Notes under the pieces: model-generated
The model's database searches: none
Told to the model about the DNA's origin: nothing
The model's input: only the letters and a program-made list of their open reading frames with translations
NCBI GenBank assembly: GCA_900548355.1
Contig: URKR01000013.1
Span: forward strand, 1-57,769
DNA length: 57,769 nucleotides
Reading direction: 5' to 3'
From: an uncultured Oscillospiraceae bacterium
GTDB lineage: Bacteria; Bacillota; Clostridia; Oscillospirales; Ruminococcaceae
Position numbers and translations under genes: made by a program
Shown: positions 15,435 through 24,908 of the stretch, one piece after another
Position numbering within the stretch: position 1 is the stretch's first letter
How the letters are laid out: the number at the start of each line of letters is the position of its first letter

Positions 15435-16367
15435 ATGGCCACACCCGCCACCCAGGAAGTCCTGGTTCACAAAAAGAAGTGGACCGGCAACCGCGTGCTC
15501 AACCTTGTGGGCGACGCGCTCTGCATGCTTGTTGTCGGCGCCGCCTCGCTCACCTGCATCCTGCCCTTCATCAACATCCTGGCCAAAAGCCTTTCGGACA
15601 ACGCCTATGTTGCGGCGCACCGGGTTGTGCTCTGGCCGATGAGCGATACCGGCATCAACCTGGAAGCCTACAACCGCGTTTTCCACGACAAATCGATCAT
15701 CACCTCGCTGTGGGTCACGGTGGAAGTCACCGTCATCTTTACCGCCATCGGCATGTTTTTGACGATCTGCGCGGCCTATGTGCTGACAAGGCCCGAGCTC
15801 AAGGGCCGCAAGGTCATGACCTTTATGATTATGTTCACGATGTACTTCACGGCCGGCACGATCCCCGATTACCTGCTGATGAACGAGCTGAACATGCTTG
15901 ACACAATCTGGTGTTTGATCCTGCCGCTTTGTTTTGCGCCGTATAACCTGCTCATCATGAAGAACAACTTCCAGGGCTCGATCCCCGAAAGCCTGATCGA
16001 ATCGGCCCGGCTGGACGGCGCTTCCCACTTTACGATCCTTGGCCGCATCGTTGTGCCGCTTTCAAAGCCGATCATCGCGACGATCGCGCTGTTCTACGCG
16101 GTCGGCCGGTGGAATGCCTACTCCGACGCGCTGTACTACATCAAGCAGAACGTTGAACTGCGCCCGCTGCAGCTCAAACTGTACTACCTGATTGTCGCCG
16201 CAACCGAAAGCTTCCAGGCCGAGGGCGTGACCAGCCAGATCATGACCAACCCCGATGTCATGCAGGCCGCCTGCATCATCTTTGCCGCCGTACCGATCAT
16301 CTGCGTGTACCCCTTCATCCAGAAGTATTTTGTGCAGGGCACGATGGTCGGCGCCGTCAAAGGCTAA
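15435..16367 (+). CDS. Carbohydrate ABC transporter permease (LplC type)
   Basis: 310 residues, 15 bases after the first permease. Six membrane segments starting at LCMLVVGAASLTCILPFINI. The EAA loop is ESARLDGASHFTILGRIVVPLS. The extracellular NxxAYxxVFHD segment (LEAYNRVFHDKSIITSLWVT) is typical of the LplC/YtcP second permease. Together with the neighbouring permease and lipoprotein it forms an importer for sugar oligomers. AGGAGG ends 7 bases before the ATG. Confidence 0.92.
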   Translation: MATPATQEVLVHKKKWTGNRVLNLVGDALCMLVVGAASLTCILPFINILAKSLSDNAYVAAHRVVLWPMSDTGINLEAYNRVFHDKSIITSLWVTVEVTVIFTAIGMFLTICAAYVLTRPELKGRKVMTFMIMFTMYFTAGTIPDYLLMNELNMLDTIWCLILPLCFAPYNLLIMKNNFQGSIPESLIESARLDGASHFTILGRIVVPLSKPIIATIALFYAVGRWNAYSDALYYIKQNVELRPLQLKLYYLIVAATESFQAEGVTSQIMTNPDVMQAACIIFAAVPIICVYPFIQKYFVQGTMVGAVKG

Positions 16368-16443
16368 TATCTTCCCCAGGATTAACCGGGCAACAATCCG
16401 GTTGTATCGATACGAACCACTTATTCCTTTAAGGAGGGAACCC

Positions 16444-18123
16444 ATGAGAAAGCAAACCAAGCGCGCAGCGGCCATTGTCATGGCAGCTGCCATGACAACC
16501 ACCCTGCTGGCAGGGTGCGGCGGCTCCGGCTCTTCGGCCGCTGCCAGTGAATCCGCCGAATCCACCACGAGCGAGGCTTCGAGCGAGGCCAGCACCGGCG
16601 AGGCGGCCGCCTCCGGTTCTTATACCGACTATTCGGCCGGCTTCCCCGAGAGGGTCACAATCCAGATCCCGGTGTATGACCGCGGCTTCGAAAACTGGAA
16701 CGTGGCCGACAACTACTACACCCAGTGGGTGCAGCAGGAATTTGGCGAGAAGTACAACGTCGATGTGGAGTATGTCGCAATCTCCCGTTCGAACGAAGTC
16801 ACCGACTATATGCAGATGATCGCGGCCGGCACCGCGCCCGACATCATCATGCACTACGATATGCCGCAGGCCGTCTCCTACTATGACGAAGGCGCGATGC
16901 AGGATATCGATTATGACGAGCTCGCCTTCTACGCCCCGACCTACTGGGCCAAGATGCAGGAAACGATTGAGACTTACGGCACCATCGACGACCATCAGGC
17001 TTTCATCTTTGCCGAGCGCGACCCCTACTATTACAACTGGGTCACCCTGATCCGCAAAGACTGGTGCGACCAGGTCGGCATGGAAGTGCCCACCACCTGG
17101 GAGGAACTGCAGGAAGTGCTGGCCGCCTGGCAGGAAGCCGGCCTTGGCACCTACAACCATGAGCTGATCATCGGTTCCTTCACCTATTTCTACCCCTGGA
17201 TTGAGGAAGGCACCACCGACGAAGAGCTCGCGCTTTACCTTGATCTGAACGTCGCCCCCTTCACCTGGAGCGCAACCGAAAACTACCTGCGCGCCTTCAA
17301 TGAAATGTACAACGCCGGCACGCTGGACCCGAACTTCTACCTGACCACCGACGACGCGATGGAAAAGGGCAAGTTTGTCTCGGGCGAATGCGGCACCTAC
17401 AGCTTCTATATGTCCAACGGCACCGACGTCTTCACCAGTTTGCTGGCGAATGACCCCGACGCCGAGGTAGCGATCCTCAACTCCACCCCGAGCATCGTGG
17501 CCGAAGGCTACACCCCGTACTACTATGAATACCCGAGCTACGGCATGATCATGGGCATCAACTCCCAGTCCACCGACGAGGAGCGCGCCGCGGTCTACAT
17601 GTTCCTGGAATGGCTCAGCCAGCCCGAGAACCTGACCTACATGCAGTATGGCGTTGAGGGCGAAACCTACACCGTGGGCGAGGATGGCATCAACACCCTC
17701 GTGGCCGATTACACCGGCGAGGCCGCTCTGTCCCAGAACCAGAACAAGGACTACTGGTGCCTGGTGGTCGAATCGATCACCTACGGTGACGAGGAGATGG
17801 ATCTGACCGCCAACAAGAGCCTGCTGGCCCCCGCCGGCTACGAAGATCTGATCCAGCAGTCCTACGATATGTGCAAAGCCAATGAGGACGCCGGCCTGAT
17901 CAGCCCGATCTTCACCTCGGTTGTTGAATCGAGCGCCGACTACACCGCCGACCTGAAGGCCCTGTGGCAGGAAGCCTATGTTGCCTGCATCACCGCCGCG
18001 CCCGAAGACTTCGACGCAACCTATGAGGAATATTGCCAGGAGTATCTCGACGCCGGCTATCAGGACATCCTTGATGAAAAGCAGGAGCTGATCGACGCGG
18101 GTTCGGTCATCTACGCCGAATAA
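16444..18123 (+). CDS. Extracellular solute-binding lipoprotein (LplA/YtcQ type)
   Basis: 559 residues. ATG 16444 is chosen with AAGGAGG 6 bases before it. A lipoprotein signal peptide ends in TLLAGC with lipidation at C25, followed by a Ser/Glu-rich linker and then the two-lobed binding domain. The length is that of the large family 1 binding proteins paired with LplB/LplC permeases, which bind pectin-derived oligosaccharides. Many Tyr and Trp residues (DPYYYNWVTLIRKDWCDQVG, YTPYYYEYPSYGMIMG) line sugar sites in such proteins. It captures ligand outside the membrane for the two permeases. It is the last gene of the transport operon, which ends at the terminator 34 bases on. Confidence 0.92.
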   Translation: MRKQTKRAAAIVMAAAMTTTLLAGCGGSGSSAAASESAESTTSEASSEASTGEAAASGSYTDYSAGFPERVTIQIPVYDRGFENWNVADNYYTQWVQQEFGEKYNVDVEYVAISRSNEVTDYMQMIAAGTAPDIIMHYDMPQAVSYYDEGAMQDIDYDELAFYAPTYWAKMQETIETYGTIDDHQAFIFAERDPYYYNWVTLIRKDWCDQVGMEVPTTWEELQEVLAAWQEAGLGTYNHELIIGSFTYFYPWIEEGTTDEELALYLDLNVAPFTWSATENYLRAFNEMYNAGTLDPNFYLTTDDAMEKGKFVSGECGTYSFYMSNGTDVFTSLLANDPDAEVAILNSTPSIVAEGYTPYYYEYPSYGMIMGINSQSTDEERAAVYMFLEWLSQPENLTYMQYGVEGETYTVGEDGINTLVADYTGEAALSQNQNKDYWCLVVESITYGDEEMDLTANKSLLAPAGYEDLIQQSYDMCKANEDAGLISPIFTSVVESSADYTADLKALWQEAYVACITAAPEDFDATYEEYCQEYLDAGYQDILDEKQELIDAGSVIYAE

Positions 18124-18156
18124 TACCATCACCGTACAGCACAGCAATCGCTGAGC

Positions 18157-18192
18157 GCGCGGGGCTGCTGCAAGGCGGCCCCGCGCTTTTTT
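18157..18192 (+). terminator. Terminator of the transporter operon
   Basis: Arms GCGCGGGGC and GCCCCGCGC around a 12-base loop, followed by six T. It separates the transport genes from the enzyme genes, which have their own promoter. Confidence 0.8.
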
Positions 18193-18268
18193 GGGCAAAG
18201 AATCTCCCGTGTCAGAATATTACACGAAGCAACATGATTTTACCGGTCACCAGGCAGGCAAATGACAC

Positions 18269-18297
18269 TTGCGCCAGCCCCAATGGCCTTATATAAT
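18269..18297 (+). promoter_or_regulatory. Sigma-A promoter of the GH105-CE12-GH112-GH51-AKR operon
   Basis: -35 TTGCGC (18269-18274), exact 17-bp spacer, -10 TATAAT (18292-18297), 49 bases before the ATG at 18347. The enzyme genes can therefore be expressed independently of the transporter. Confidence 0.7.
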
Positions 18298-18346
18298 GAT
18301 GATAACGAACGGCGGCGCACCGCCGAAACAAAAAGGAGTATCTAGT

Positions 18347-19396
18347 ATGGCTGGATTGATTTACGACAAGCAGCAGATCGAAAAGACGATCGATGCAATT
18401 GTTGACCGTACAATGCGGATGGACATGACCTGGGACTGGCCCTGCGGCGTCGCCTACTACGGCATCTGCGAAGCCTATGAGGTCACCAAGAACGAGCGCT
18501 ACCTCCAGCTCGTCAAAGACCGGGTCGATGAATACATTGAGCTCGGCCTGCCGACCTGGACGGTCAACACCTGCTCGATGGGCCACTGCCTGATTACCCT
18601 GTACCAGCACACCGGGGACGAGAAATACCTCAATATTGCCAAGAGCAAGGTTGATTACCTTGAAAAGGAAGCGCTGCGGTTCGGCGACCATGTGCTGCAG
18701 CACACCGTCTCGGCCAACAACGATTTCCCCGAGCAGGCGTGGGCGGATACCCTCTTTATGGCGGCCTTCTTCCTTTTGCGGATGGGCGTTCTGCTGAACG
18801 ACCAAACCCTGATTGACGATGCGCTGAACCAGTATTACTGGCACATCAAGTATCTGCAGGACCCCGCCACCGGCCTTTACTACCACGGCTACAACAACAT
18901 CACCGGCGACCATATGTCGGGGATGTTCTGGGGCCGCGCCAATGCCTGGGCCGCCTACACGATGAGCCAGGTCGGCCTGCGCCTGCCTGAATGCTACCTC
19001 TACCCGAAGTACCTGGATGTTGTCGGCAGTTTGAACGATCAGCTTGCCGCCCTCAAACTTCACCAGACCGAGGACGGGCTCTGGCGCACCATCATCGACG
19101 ACCCCGAAAGCTATGAAGAGATCAGCGCTTCGGCCGGCATTGCGGCCGCGATGATCGCCAAGGGCAACCCGCTGCACATCAAGTACATCAACAAAAGTAT
19201 CCCTGGCCTGCTTGCAAACGTCAGCCCGGACGGCCGGGTCATGAATGTCTCGGGCGGCACCGCCGTGATGAAAGACCGCGAAGGCTACCGCGGCATCAGC
19301 CGGGACTGGATTCAGGGCTGGGGCCAGGGGCTCGCGCTCGCCTTCTTTGCCGGCGTGCTGAATTACGACAACATCCGCAGTGACGGCGCGCTGTAA
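18347..19396 (+). CDS. GH105 unsaturated rhamnogalacturonyl hydrolase (YteR-like)
   Basis: 349 residues; ATG 18347 with AAGGAG 8 bases upstream. No signal peptide. The (alpha/alpha)6 barrel features WDWPCGVAYYGICEAYE and the catalytic Asp region EQAWADTLFMAAFFL (D134), followed by FWGRANAWAAYTMSQVG and GSAGIAAAM-like ASAGIAAAMIAKGN. It hydrates the double bond at the non-reducing uronic acid of lyase products and releases unsaturated galacturonate from rhamnose. Its substrate is made by an extracellular rhamnogalacturonan lyase not seen here. It heads a five-gene operon and its cytoplasmic location matches import of unsaturated disaccharides or oligosaccharides. Confidence 0.9.
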   Translation: MAGLIYDKQQIEKTIDAIVDRTMRMDMTWDWPCGVAYYGICEAYEVTKNERYLQLVKDRVDEYIELGLPTWTVNTCSMGHCLITLYQHTGDEKYLNIAKSKVDYLEKEALRFGDHVLQHTVSANNDFPEQAWADTLFMAAFFLLRMGVLLNDQTLIDDALNQYYWHIKYLQDPATGLYYHGYNNITGDHMSGMFWGRANAWAAYTMSQVGLRLPECYLYPKYLDVVGSLNDQLAALKLHQTEDGLWRTIIDDPESYEEISASAGIAAAMIAKGNPLHIKYINKSIPGLLANVSPDGRVMNVSGGTAVMKDREGYRGISRDWIQGWGQGLALAFFAGVLNYDNIRSDGAL

Positions 19397-19478
19397 GCGG
19401 GCGGCAACACCGCCGGGCGCACGGCCCGTCTTCGGCCTGTGCGCCCGCTTCATTTGAACATCTGGGAGGTTCGTTCCG

Positions 19479-21128
19479 ATGGAATACCATGATTCGGCCG
19501 ACTTTGCAGCCCCGGGGGCCGATGCGCTCTGGCATGGGCCTGGCAGCAGCGGTTTTGTGACCGGCGCGGTCATGCTGGACTACCCCGGCCTGCGCGCCCC
19601 GATGCACCAGGCCGGCTGGCAGCCGATGTGGTGGTACCGCGGCCCGGTTTCGGGCGTGGTGCGGCGGGACGGCAGTGTGTTCGCCGCGCCGCAGCCGGCC
19701 CTGCCGGCCGCGGATGCCGCCGGCCGCAGGCTGCCGGTCTGGTACAAGGCCGACGTGCCGGGCGAAGGGCTCTATACCGGTGAGGTAACCATCTGCGGCG
19801 AAGGCGGCGAGGCGCTTGTCTTTGTGGGGCGCCGCCGCCTGGCCTGGCGCGGCGTACTGGCCGCAGGCGAACAAATCACAGTCCCCTTTGTCCTGGACGT
19901 TGTGCCGCTGATCTCTGAAGGCGACACCGACCCCTGGCTGAACCCCGCCGTGGATGTGACGGCGGTTGGCGCCGGGCTGCGCCGCCTGTGGGTGGAAAGC
20001 GCGCCTGGAACCCTCCGCCGGGTGTTTCTGCTCGGCGATTCCACCGTGACAGACCAGAGCGCCGCCGTGCCCTACGCGCCGTTTACCTCGTATGCCGGCT
20101 GGGGCGAGATGCTTGGCTGGTTTTTGCCCGAAGGGTTCTGCGTTTCAAACCATGCCCACTCCGGCCTGACAACCGAAACCTTTGAAACAGAAGGCCACTG
20201 GGCGATTGTGGAAGCCCGGCTGCGCCCCGGCGATTGGGTGCTGCTGCAGTTCGGCCACAACGACCAGAAACTGCCCCACCTTACCGCCGAAGGCGGCTAT
20301 ACCGAGCGGATGCGCCGCTATATTGAGCGTATCCGCCGCAAGGGCGCGGCGCCGGTGCTGGTGACCCCGCTGGCCCGCAACAGCTGGGCCGACGAAACCC
20401 GTTACAACGACCTTTTGGCCGACTATGCGGCCGCCGTTTTCCGCTTGGGCGCCGAAACCAGCACCCCTGTCATCGATCTGCACGCCTATGCAATGCAGGC
20501 GATCAAGGCCGACGGGCGGGAGGCCAGCAAGGCCTGGTTTTACCCCGGCGACTACACCCACCCGAACGATTTTGGGGCTTACAAAGCCGCCGGGTTCATC
20601 GGCGGCGCGCTGGGCAGAATCCTGGGCGTTCAGCCGCCGGCCCGCGGCCCCTGGCTCCCCTGCGGCGTTCGTGAACCGCTGGCGCCGCCGGCCGATCTGA
20701 AGCAGCCCCCCGCCGGCGACCCTTACGCCGGCTATGACGACGCCGCCCCGCTCACCCGCGCCGATGCGCTGAGCCTGGTCACGACGGCGCTGCACCTGTT
20801 CCCGGTTAACGGGTATCGAAGCCCGTTTGCCGATGTGGTCGGCGCAAGCCCGTTTGCCGGCGCCGTACAGTGTGCGGTGCAAAACAACCTGATCCCCCCG
20901 GCCTGGGGGGCGGACGGCTGCCTGCACCCGGCCCGAGCCGTAACGCTGGGTGAGTTTTTGGCTGTTCTGATGCCCGGCTACGCGATCCGCTGCACGGTGC
21001 CCGGCACCGGCGGGGTAGTGGCGCGGGCGCGTTCGGCCAATCTGCTGCCCGAAGACCTGCCTGCCGAACCCGGCGCCCCGCTTTCCCGCGCCCAGGCTGT
21101 TGCGGTCTGCAGGCGGGTAAAGATCTGA
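19479..21128 (+). CDS. Rhamnogalacturonan acetylesterase (CE12, SGNH hydrolase) with SLH-like tail
   Basis: 549 residues. Residues 1-175 form a beta-rich ancillary domain. Residues 180-385 are the SGNH esterase: VFLLGDSTVTD (nucleophile S188), a glycine block, QFGHNDQK (259-264) and GDYTHPNDFGAY (D358, H361). This is the RhgT/YxiM type of CE12, which removes acetyl groups from rhamnogalacturonan I. Residues of about 425-549 look like two or three degenerate S-layer homology motifs (LTRADALSLVTTALHLFP, FADVVGASPFAGAVQCAVQ, VTLGEFLAVLMPG). SLH domains normally bind cell-wall polymers outside, yet no signal peptide is present, so the tail has either a structural use or is a relic. The start is supported by GGGAGG 10 bases upstream. 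Confidence 0.85.
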   Translation: MEYHDSADFAAPGADALWHGPGSSGFVTGAVMLDYPGLRAPMHQAGWQPMWWYRGPVSGVVRRDGSVFAAPQPALPAADAAGRRLPVWYKADVPGEGLYTGEVTICGEGGEALVFVGRRRLAWRGVLAAGEQITVPFVLDVVPLISEGDTDPWLNPAVDVTAVGAGLRRLWVESAPGTLRRVFLLGDSTVTDQSAAVPYAPFTSYAGWGEMLGWFLPEGFCVSNHAHSGLTTETFETEGHWAIVEARLRPGDWVLLQFGHNDQKLPHLTAEGGYTERMRRYIERIRRKGAAPVLVTPLARNSWADETRYNDLLADYAAAVFRLGAETSTPVIDLHAYAMQAIKADGREASKAWFYPGDYTHPNDFGAYKAAGFIGGALGRILGVQPPARGPWLPCGVREPLAPPADLKQPPAGDPYAGYDDAAPLTRADALSLVTTALHLFPVNGYRSPFADVVGASPFAGAVQCAVQNNLIPPAWGADGCLHPARAVTLGEFLAVLMPGYAIRCTVPGTGGVVARARSANLLPEDLPAEPGAPLSRAQAVAVCRRVKI

Positions 21129-21196
21129 ACGGCCGTATTTCTGCCGAACAGGCGAACCCGACCCCTTCATTTCACCCAAAGAAAGGCGAATCGACT

Positions 21197-23353
21197 ATGA
21201 ATATCCCGACTTCCGGCGGTTTTACCCTGCCCGGCGAAGCCGGCTGCGAGGCCCTGACCCTGCAGCTGGCCAAGCGCTGGGGCGCCGATGTGATCCGTGA
21301 CAGCGACGGCACCCAGCTTTCGGATGAGATTTTAACCGCCGGGTACGACATCTACTCCACCATCTGCATCATCCGCGACCACAACGAATGGGCCAAAGCC
21401 CACCCCGAATGTCTGCAGCAGACCTTCCTTTCCACCAGCCCTCGCCCGGCTGAAGGCGGCGCGCTTTCAATCGAGCTGCTGGCCGACTTTTTCACCGAAC
21501 AGTTCCGGGTCAATGACGGACCCCGCGCGCTGCCGCGCTGGCAGGTGTGGGACCGCACGGCCGGCTGCCTGCTCCCGCGTGACGCCTGGCACTGGAACGC
21601 CGCTTCGGGCTGCGTCGTGATTGACGACCCCGCCCCCTGGCACCTGTACACCGTCAGCTTCCTGGCCTATCGCATCTGGGAAGAGATCTCGATGTACAAC
21701 CATGTCACCAACAACTGGCAGAAGGAACACCTGATGCCGGTTGACCCGCGCACCCCTGTCGCCCGTGAATACCTGAAAACCTGGCTGCACAGATGGTGCG
21801 AGGAACACCCCGACACCAACGTTGTGCGGTTCACCAGCATGTTTTACAACTTTGTCTGGATTTGGGGTTCAGACACGCGCAACCGCTCGCTCTTCACCGA
21901 CTGGGGCAGCTATGATTTCACCGTATCGGAACAGGCGCTGGAAGATTTCGAGGCCGAGCACGGCTACCCGCTGACAGCCGAGGATTTCATCAACAAGGGC
22001 AATTTCCAGGTCACCCATATGCCGCCTTCGCTCCACAAGCAGGAGTACATGTTTTTCACCCAGCGGTTTGTGGCCGACTTCGGGCGGGAACTTGTCGATA
22101 TTGTGCACAGCTATGGCAAAAAGGCCTATGTCTTTTATGATGACAGCTGGGTCGGCGTCGAACCTTACGGGCCGTATTTTGAGCAGTTCGGCTTTGACGG
22201 CATCATCAAATGTGTCTTTTCCGGCTATGAGGCGCGGATGTGCGCCGGCGTGAACGCCCCGGTGCATGAACTGCGGCTGCACCCCTACCTCTTCCCGGTG
22301 GGCCTTGGCGGCGCGCCGACCTTTGCGCCGGGCGGAGACCCGACCCGCGACGCCAAAGGCTACTGGAACCATGTGCGCCGCGCGCTGCTGCGCGCCAAGA
22401 TCGACCGCATCGGCCTGGGCGGTTACCTGCACCTGCTTGAGGATTTCCCGGATTTTGTACAGTACATTGCCGATGTGGCCGATGAGTTCCGCACGCTGCG
22501 CGCGCTGCACGAAGCCGGCCCGGTCGCCGCCATGCCGCTGACCGTGGCCGTACTGCACAGCTGGGGCGGCCTGCGGCCCTGGACGCTGTCCGGCCATTTC
22601 CATGAAACCTATATGCACACCCTGATCCACATCAACGAAGCGCTGGCCGGCCTGCCGGTTGAGACCAGGTTCCTCTGCTTTGACGATGTGCTCGAAGGCA
22701 AGCTTGACGGCGTGGATGTCGTCATCAACGCCGGCCGCGCCGGCACCGCCTGGAGCGGCGGAGATGCCTGGCAAAACCCCGACCTTGTGGCCAAACTGCA
22801 TGAGTGGGTGGCCGCCGGCGGCGTTTTCCTCGGGGTTGAGGAGCCTTCGGCCACGGCCGGCTACGGCGATTTCTTCCGCATGGCGCGTGTGCTCGGCATC
22901 GACGAGGACACCGGCGCGCGGGTATGCCACGGCCGCTGGCCGGTTGAACCGAAGCCTGTCAACGGGCTGATCCCGCGCGGCGCAACACTTAAGACCCACG
23001 ACAACCTTTACCTGACCGATGGAGACACCCGTGTGCTGGCCGAAGTCGGCGGTATGCCGGCAATCGCTACCCACGCCTTCGGCAAAGGCCGCGGCCTGTA
23101 TCTGGCCGGGTTCGAATACAGCCCCGCCAACGCCCGGATGCTTCTGAACCTGCTGCTGTGGGCTACGGGCCAGCCGCTGACCGCCGATTACCTGCCCAGC
23201 GACCCCGAGGTGGAAGCAGCCTTCTTCCCCGCTGCCGGCAAGCTTGTGCTCATCAACAATGCCGACGCACCGCGCACCGCCACCGTTCCGACCCCGGCCG
23301 GGGCGCTCGACGCCGCGCTGGGCGCATTCGAAACCAAAATTCTTGACGTTTGA
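21197..23353 (+). CDS. GH112 phosphorylase, probably beta-1,4-galactosyl-L-rhamnose phosphorylase
   Basis: 718 residues, the normal length of GH112, no signal peptide. The start GFTLPGEAGCE and GADVIRDSDGTQLSDEI (with the catalytic acid region RDSDGT) are family hallmarks, as are TRNRSLFTDWGSYDFTVS and YVFYDDSWVGVEPYG. GH112 enzymes split terminal beta-galactosides by phosphate, giving galactose 1-phosphate. Two specificities are known: galacto-N-biose/lacto-N-biose, and D-galactosyl-1,4-L-rhamnose. Between GH105, CE12 and GH51 the second is far more likely, because Gal-beta-1,4-Rha is the galactan-rhamnose linkage in rhamnogalacturonan I. That specificity is inference from context. The gene ends 20 bases before GH51. 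Confidence 0.85.
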   Translation: MNIPTSGGFTLPGEAGCEALTLQLAKRWGADVIRDSDGTQLSDEILTAGYDIYSTICIIRDHNEWAKAHPECLQQTFLSTSPRPAEGGALSIELLADFFTEQFRVNDGPRALPRWQVWDRTAGCLLPRDAWHWNAASGCVVIDDPAPWHLYTVSFLAYRIWEEISMYNHVTNNWQKEHLMPVDPRTPVAREYLKTWLHRWCEEHPDTNVVRFTSMFYNFVWIWGSDTRNRSLFTDWGSYDFTVSEQALEDFEAEHGYPLTAEDFINKGNFQVTHMPPSLHKQEYMFFTQRFVADFGRELVDIVHSYGKKAYVFYDDSWVGVEPYGPYFEQFGFDGIIKCVFSGYEARMCAGVNAPVHELRLHPYLFPVGLGGAPTFAPGGDPTRDAKGYWNHVRRALLRAKIDRIGLGGYLHLLEDFPDFVQYIADVADEFRTLRALHEAGPVAAMPLTVAVLHSWGGLRPWTLSGHFHETYMHTLIHINEALAGLPVETRFLCFDDVLEGKLDGVDVVINAGRAGTAWSGGDAWQNPDLVAKLHEWVAAGGVFLGVEEPSATAGYGDFFRMARVLGIDEDTGARVCHGRWPVEPKPVNGLIPRGATLKTHDNLYLTDGDTRVLAEVGGMPAIATHAFGKGRGLYLAGFEYSPANARMLLNLLLWATGQPLTADYLPSDPEVEAAFFPAAGKLVLINNADAPRTATVPTPAGALDAALGAFETKILDV

Positions 23354-23373
23354 ACGCCATCACGGAGGTTTGT

Positions 23374-24834
23374 ATGTCTTTTCTGTTCATCAACGCCAAC
23401 CAGAGTGTCGGCACCATCAACAAAAACATCTACGGCCAGTTTTCGGAGCATCTGGGCCGCTGCATCTATGGCGGCGTCGCCAACAGGGACGGCGGCCTGC
23501 GGGCCGATGTCGTGGCCGCGCTCAAGGCGCTCGGCGTGCCGGTGCTGCGCTGGCCGGGCGGCTGCTTTGCCGACACCTACCACTGGCGTGACGGCATTGG
23601 CCCCAAAGAAAACCGCAAAACCATCGTCAACACCAACTGGGGCGGCGTGACCGAGGATAACGCCTTCGGAACCCATGAATTCATTGAGCTCTGCCGCGCG
23701 ATCGGCTGCGAACCGTACTTTTCGGGCAATGTGGGCAGCGGCACCGTGCAGGAATTTTCCGATTGGGTTGAATACTGCAACATGCCCGGCGTTTCCCCGA
23801 TGGCCGATCTGCGCCGCGAAAACGGGGCCGAATCCCCCTTCAACGTGCGGTACTGGGGCATTGGCAACGAAGCATGGGGCTGCGGCGGCAACATGCGGGC
23901 CGAATATTACGCCGACCTCTGCCGCCAGTACGCCACCTTCCTGCGCGGGTATGACCCGGCCTTCCCGCTGTACAAGATCGCTTCCGGTGCGAGCGAGGAC
24001 GATTACCACTGGACCCGCGCCGTCGTCGAGCGCGCCGGCCACACCATCGACGCCGTAAGCATGCACTATTACACCCGCCCGCTGGCCGAATGGCACCACA
24101 AAGGCGCGGCGACCGGCTTCCCCCGGGAAGAGTATTTCTCGACGCTGCACAAGACCCTGTTTATGGAAGAGCTTGTGGAAAACCACAGCAGGATCATTCG
24201 CCAGTTTGCCAAGGGCAAGGCGATCGGCCTTGTCGTGGATGAATGGGGCACCTGGTTTGACGTGGAACCCGGCACCAACCCCGGCTTCCTCTATCAGCAG
24301 AACGCAATGCGGGACGCCCTGGTCGCGGCGATCAACCTCAACATCTTCAACAACCACTGCGATACCGTCGTGATGGCGAACATCGCCCAGGTCGTCAACG
24401 TGCTGCAGGCAATGGTCCTGACCGAGGGCGACAAAATGCTGTTGACCCCGACCTACCATGTCTTTGCAATGTACAAACCCCACCAGGACGCTCGGCAGCT
24501 TGAAAGCTATATCGAGACCAAGACCCTTGAGCAGGAGGAGCTTGCGGTGCCGAACCTGCACGTCTCGGCCAGCCGCCAGGCGGACGGCAAAATCCTCATC
24601 ACCGTCGCAAACCTCAGCGATACCGAGCCGGCCCCGCTCACCTGCCGCATCGGCGGGGCAAAGCCGGCGGCTGTCAGCGCCCAGGTGCTCGCCGGCGCGC
24701 CGGACGCGCACAACACCTTTGAAGCGCCGGCGGCGGTTGCGCCCCGTGCGCTCGCCGCCCAGCTCTGCGAAGGCGGCTTCACCGCCACGATGCCCCCGTG
24801 CAGCGTCGCAGCTTTCACGGTGGAGACGGTGTGA
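23374..24834 (+). CDS. abfA: GH51 alpha-L-arabinofuranosidase
   Basis: 486 residues, normal for bacterial GH51. ATG 23374 follows GGAGG by 5 bases; an upstream ATG-like frame extension overlaps the previous stop and lacks a site. The acid/base Glu is in RYWGIGNEAWGCGG (E166) and the nucleophile in LVVDEWGTWFDVEPG (E290). N-terminal YGQFSEHLGRCIYGGV and VLRWPGGCFADTYHW are family signatures. It removes terminal arabinofuranose from arabinan or arabinogalactan oligosaccharides in the cytoplasm; a C-terminal beta sandwich begins at about residue 390. The arabinose can go through AraD at 8174-8884. Confidence 0.93.
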   Translation: MSFLFINANQSVGTINKNIYGQFSEHLGRCIYGGVANRDGGLRADVVAALKALGVPVLRWPGGCFADTYHWRDGIGPKENRKTIVNTNWGGVTEDNAFGTHEFIELCRAIGCEPYFSGNVGSGTVQEFSDWVEYCNMPGVSPMADLRRENGAESPFNVRYWGIGNEAWGCGGNMRAEYYADLCRQYATFLRGYDPAFPLYKIASGASEDDYHWTRAVVERAGHTIDAVSMHYYTRPLAEWHHKGAATGFPREEYFSTLHKTLFMEELVENHSRIIRQFAKGKAIGLVVDEWGTWFDVEPGTNPGFLYQQNAMRDALVAAINLNIFNNHCDTVVMANIAQVVNVLQAMVLTEGDKMLLTPTYHVFAMYKPHQDARQLESYIETKTLEQEELAVPNLHVSASRQADGKILITVANLSDTEPAPLTCRIGGAKPAAVSAQVLAGAPDAHNTFEAPAAVAPRALAAQLCEGGFTATMPPCSVAAFTVETV

Positions 24835-24908
24835 AGAGGGCGGCGCGGCCGCCGATCCACCACAATTCCCAACTCCCAATTCCTCACGATCAAGAAGGAG
24901 GCATCCCC

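Noticed and set aside
14232..16028. Minus-strand open frame of about 600 codons opposite the ABC permease genes
   Set aside because: It is the complement of two well-supported permeases; its translation is His/Gly/Asp-rich without any domain. High GC keeps antisense frames open.
16429..18198. Minus-strand open frame of 589 codons opposite the solute-binding protein
   Set aside because: Antisense shadow; the plus-strand gene has lipobox, ribosome binding site and family features.
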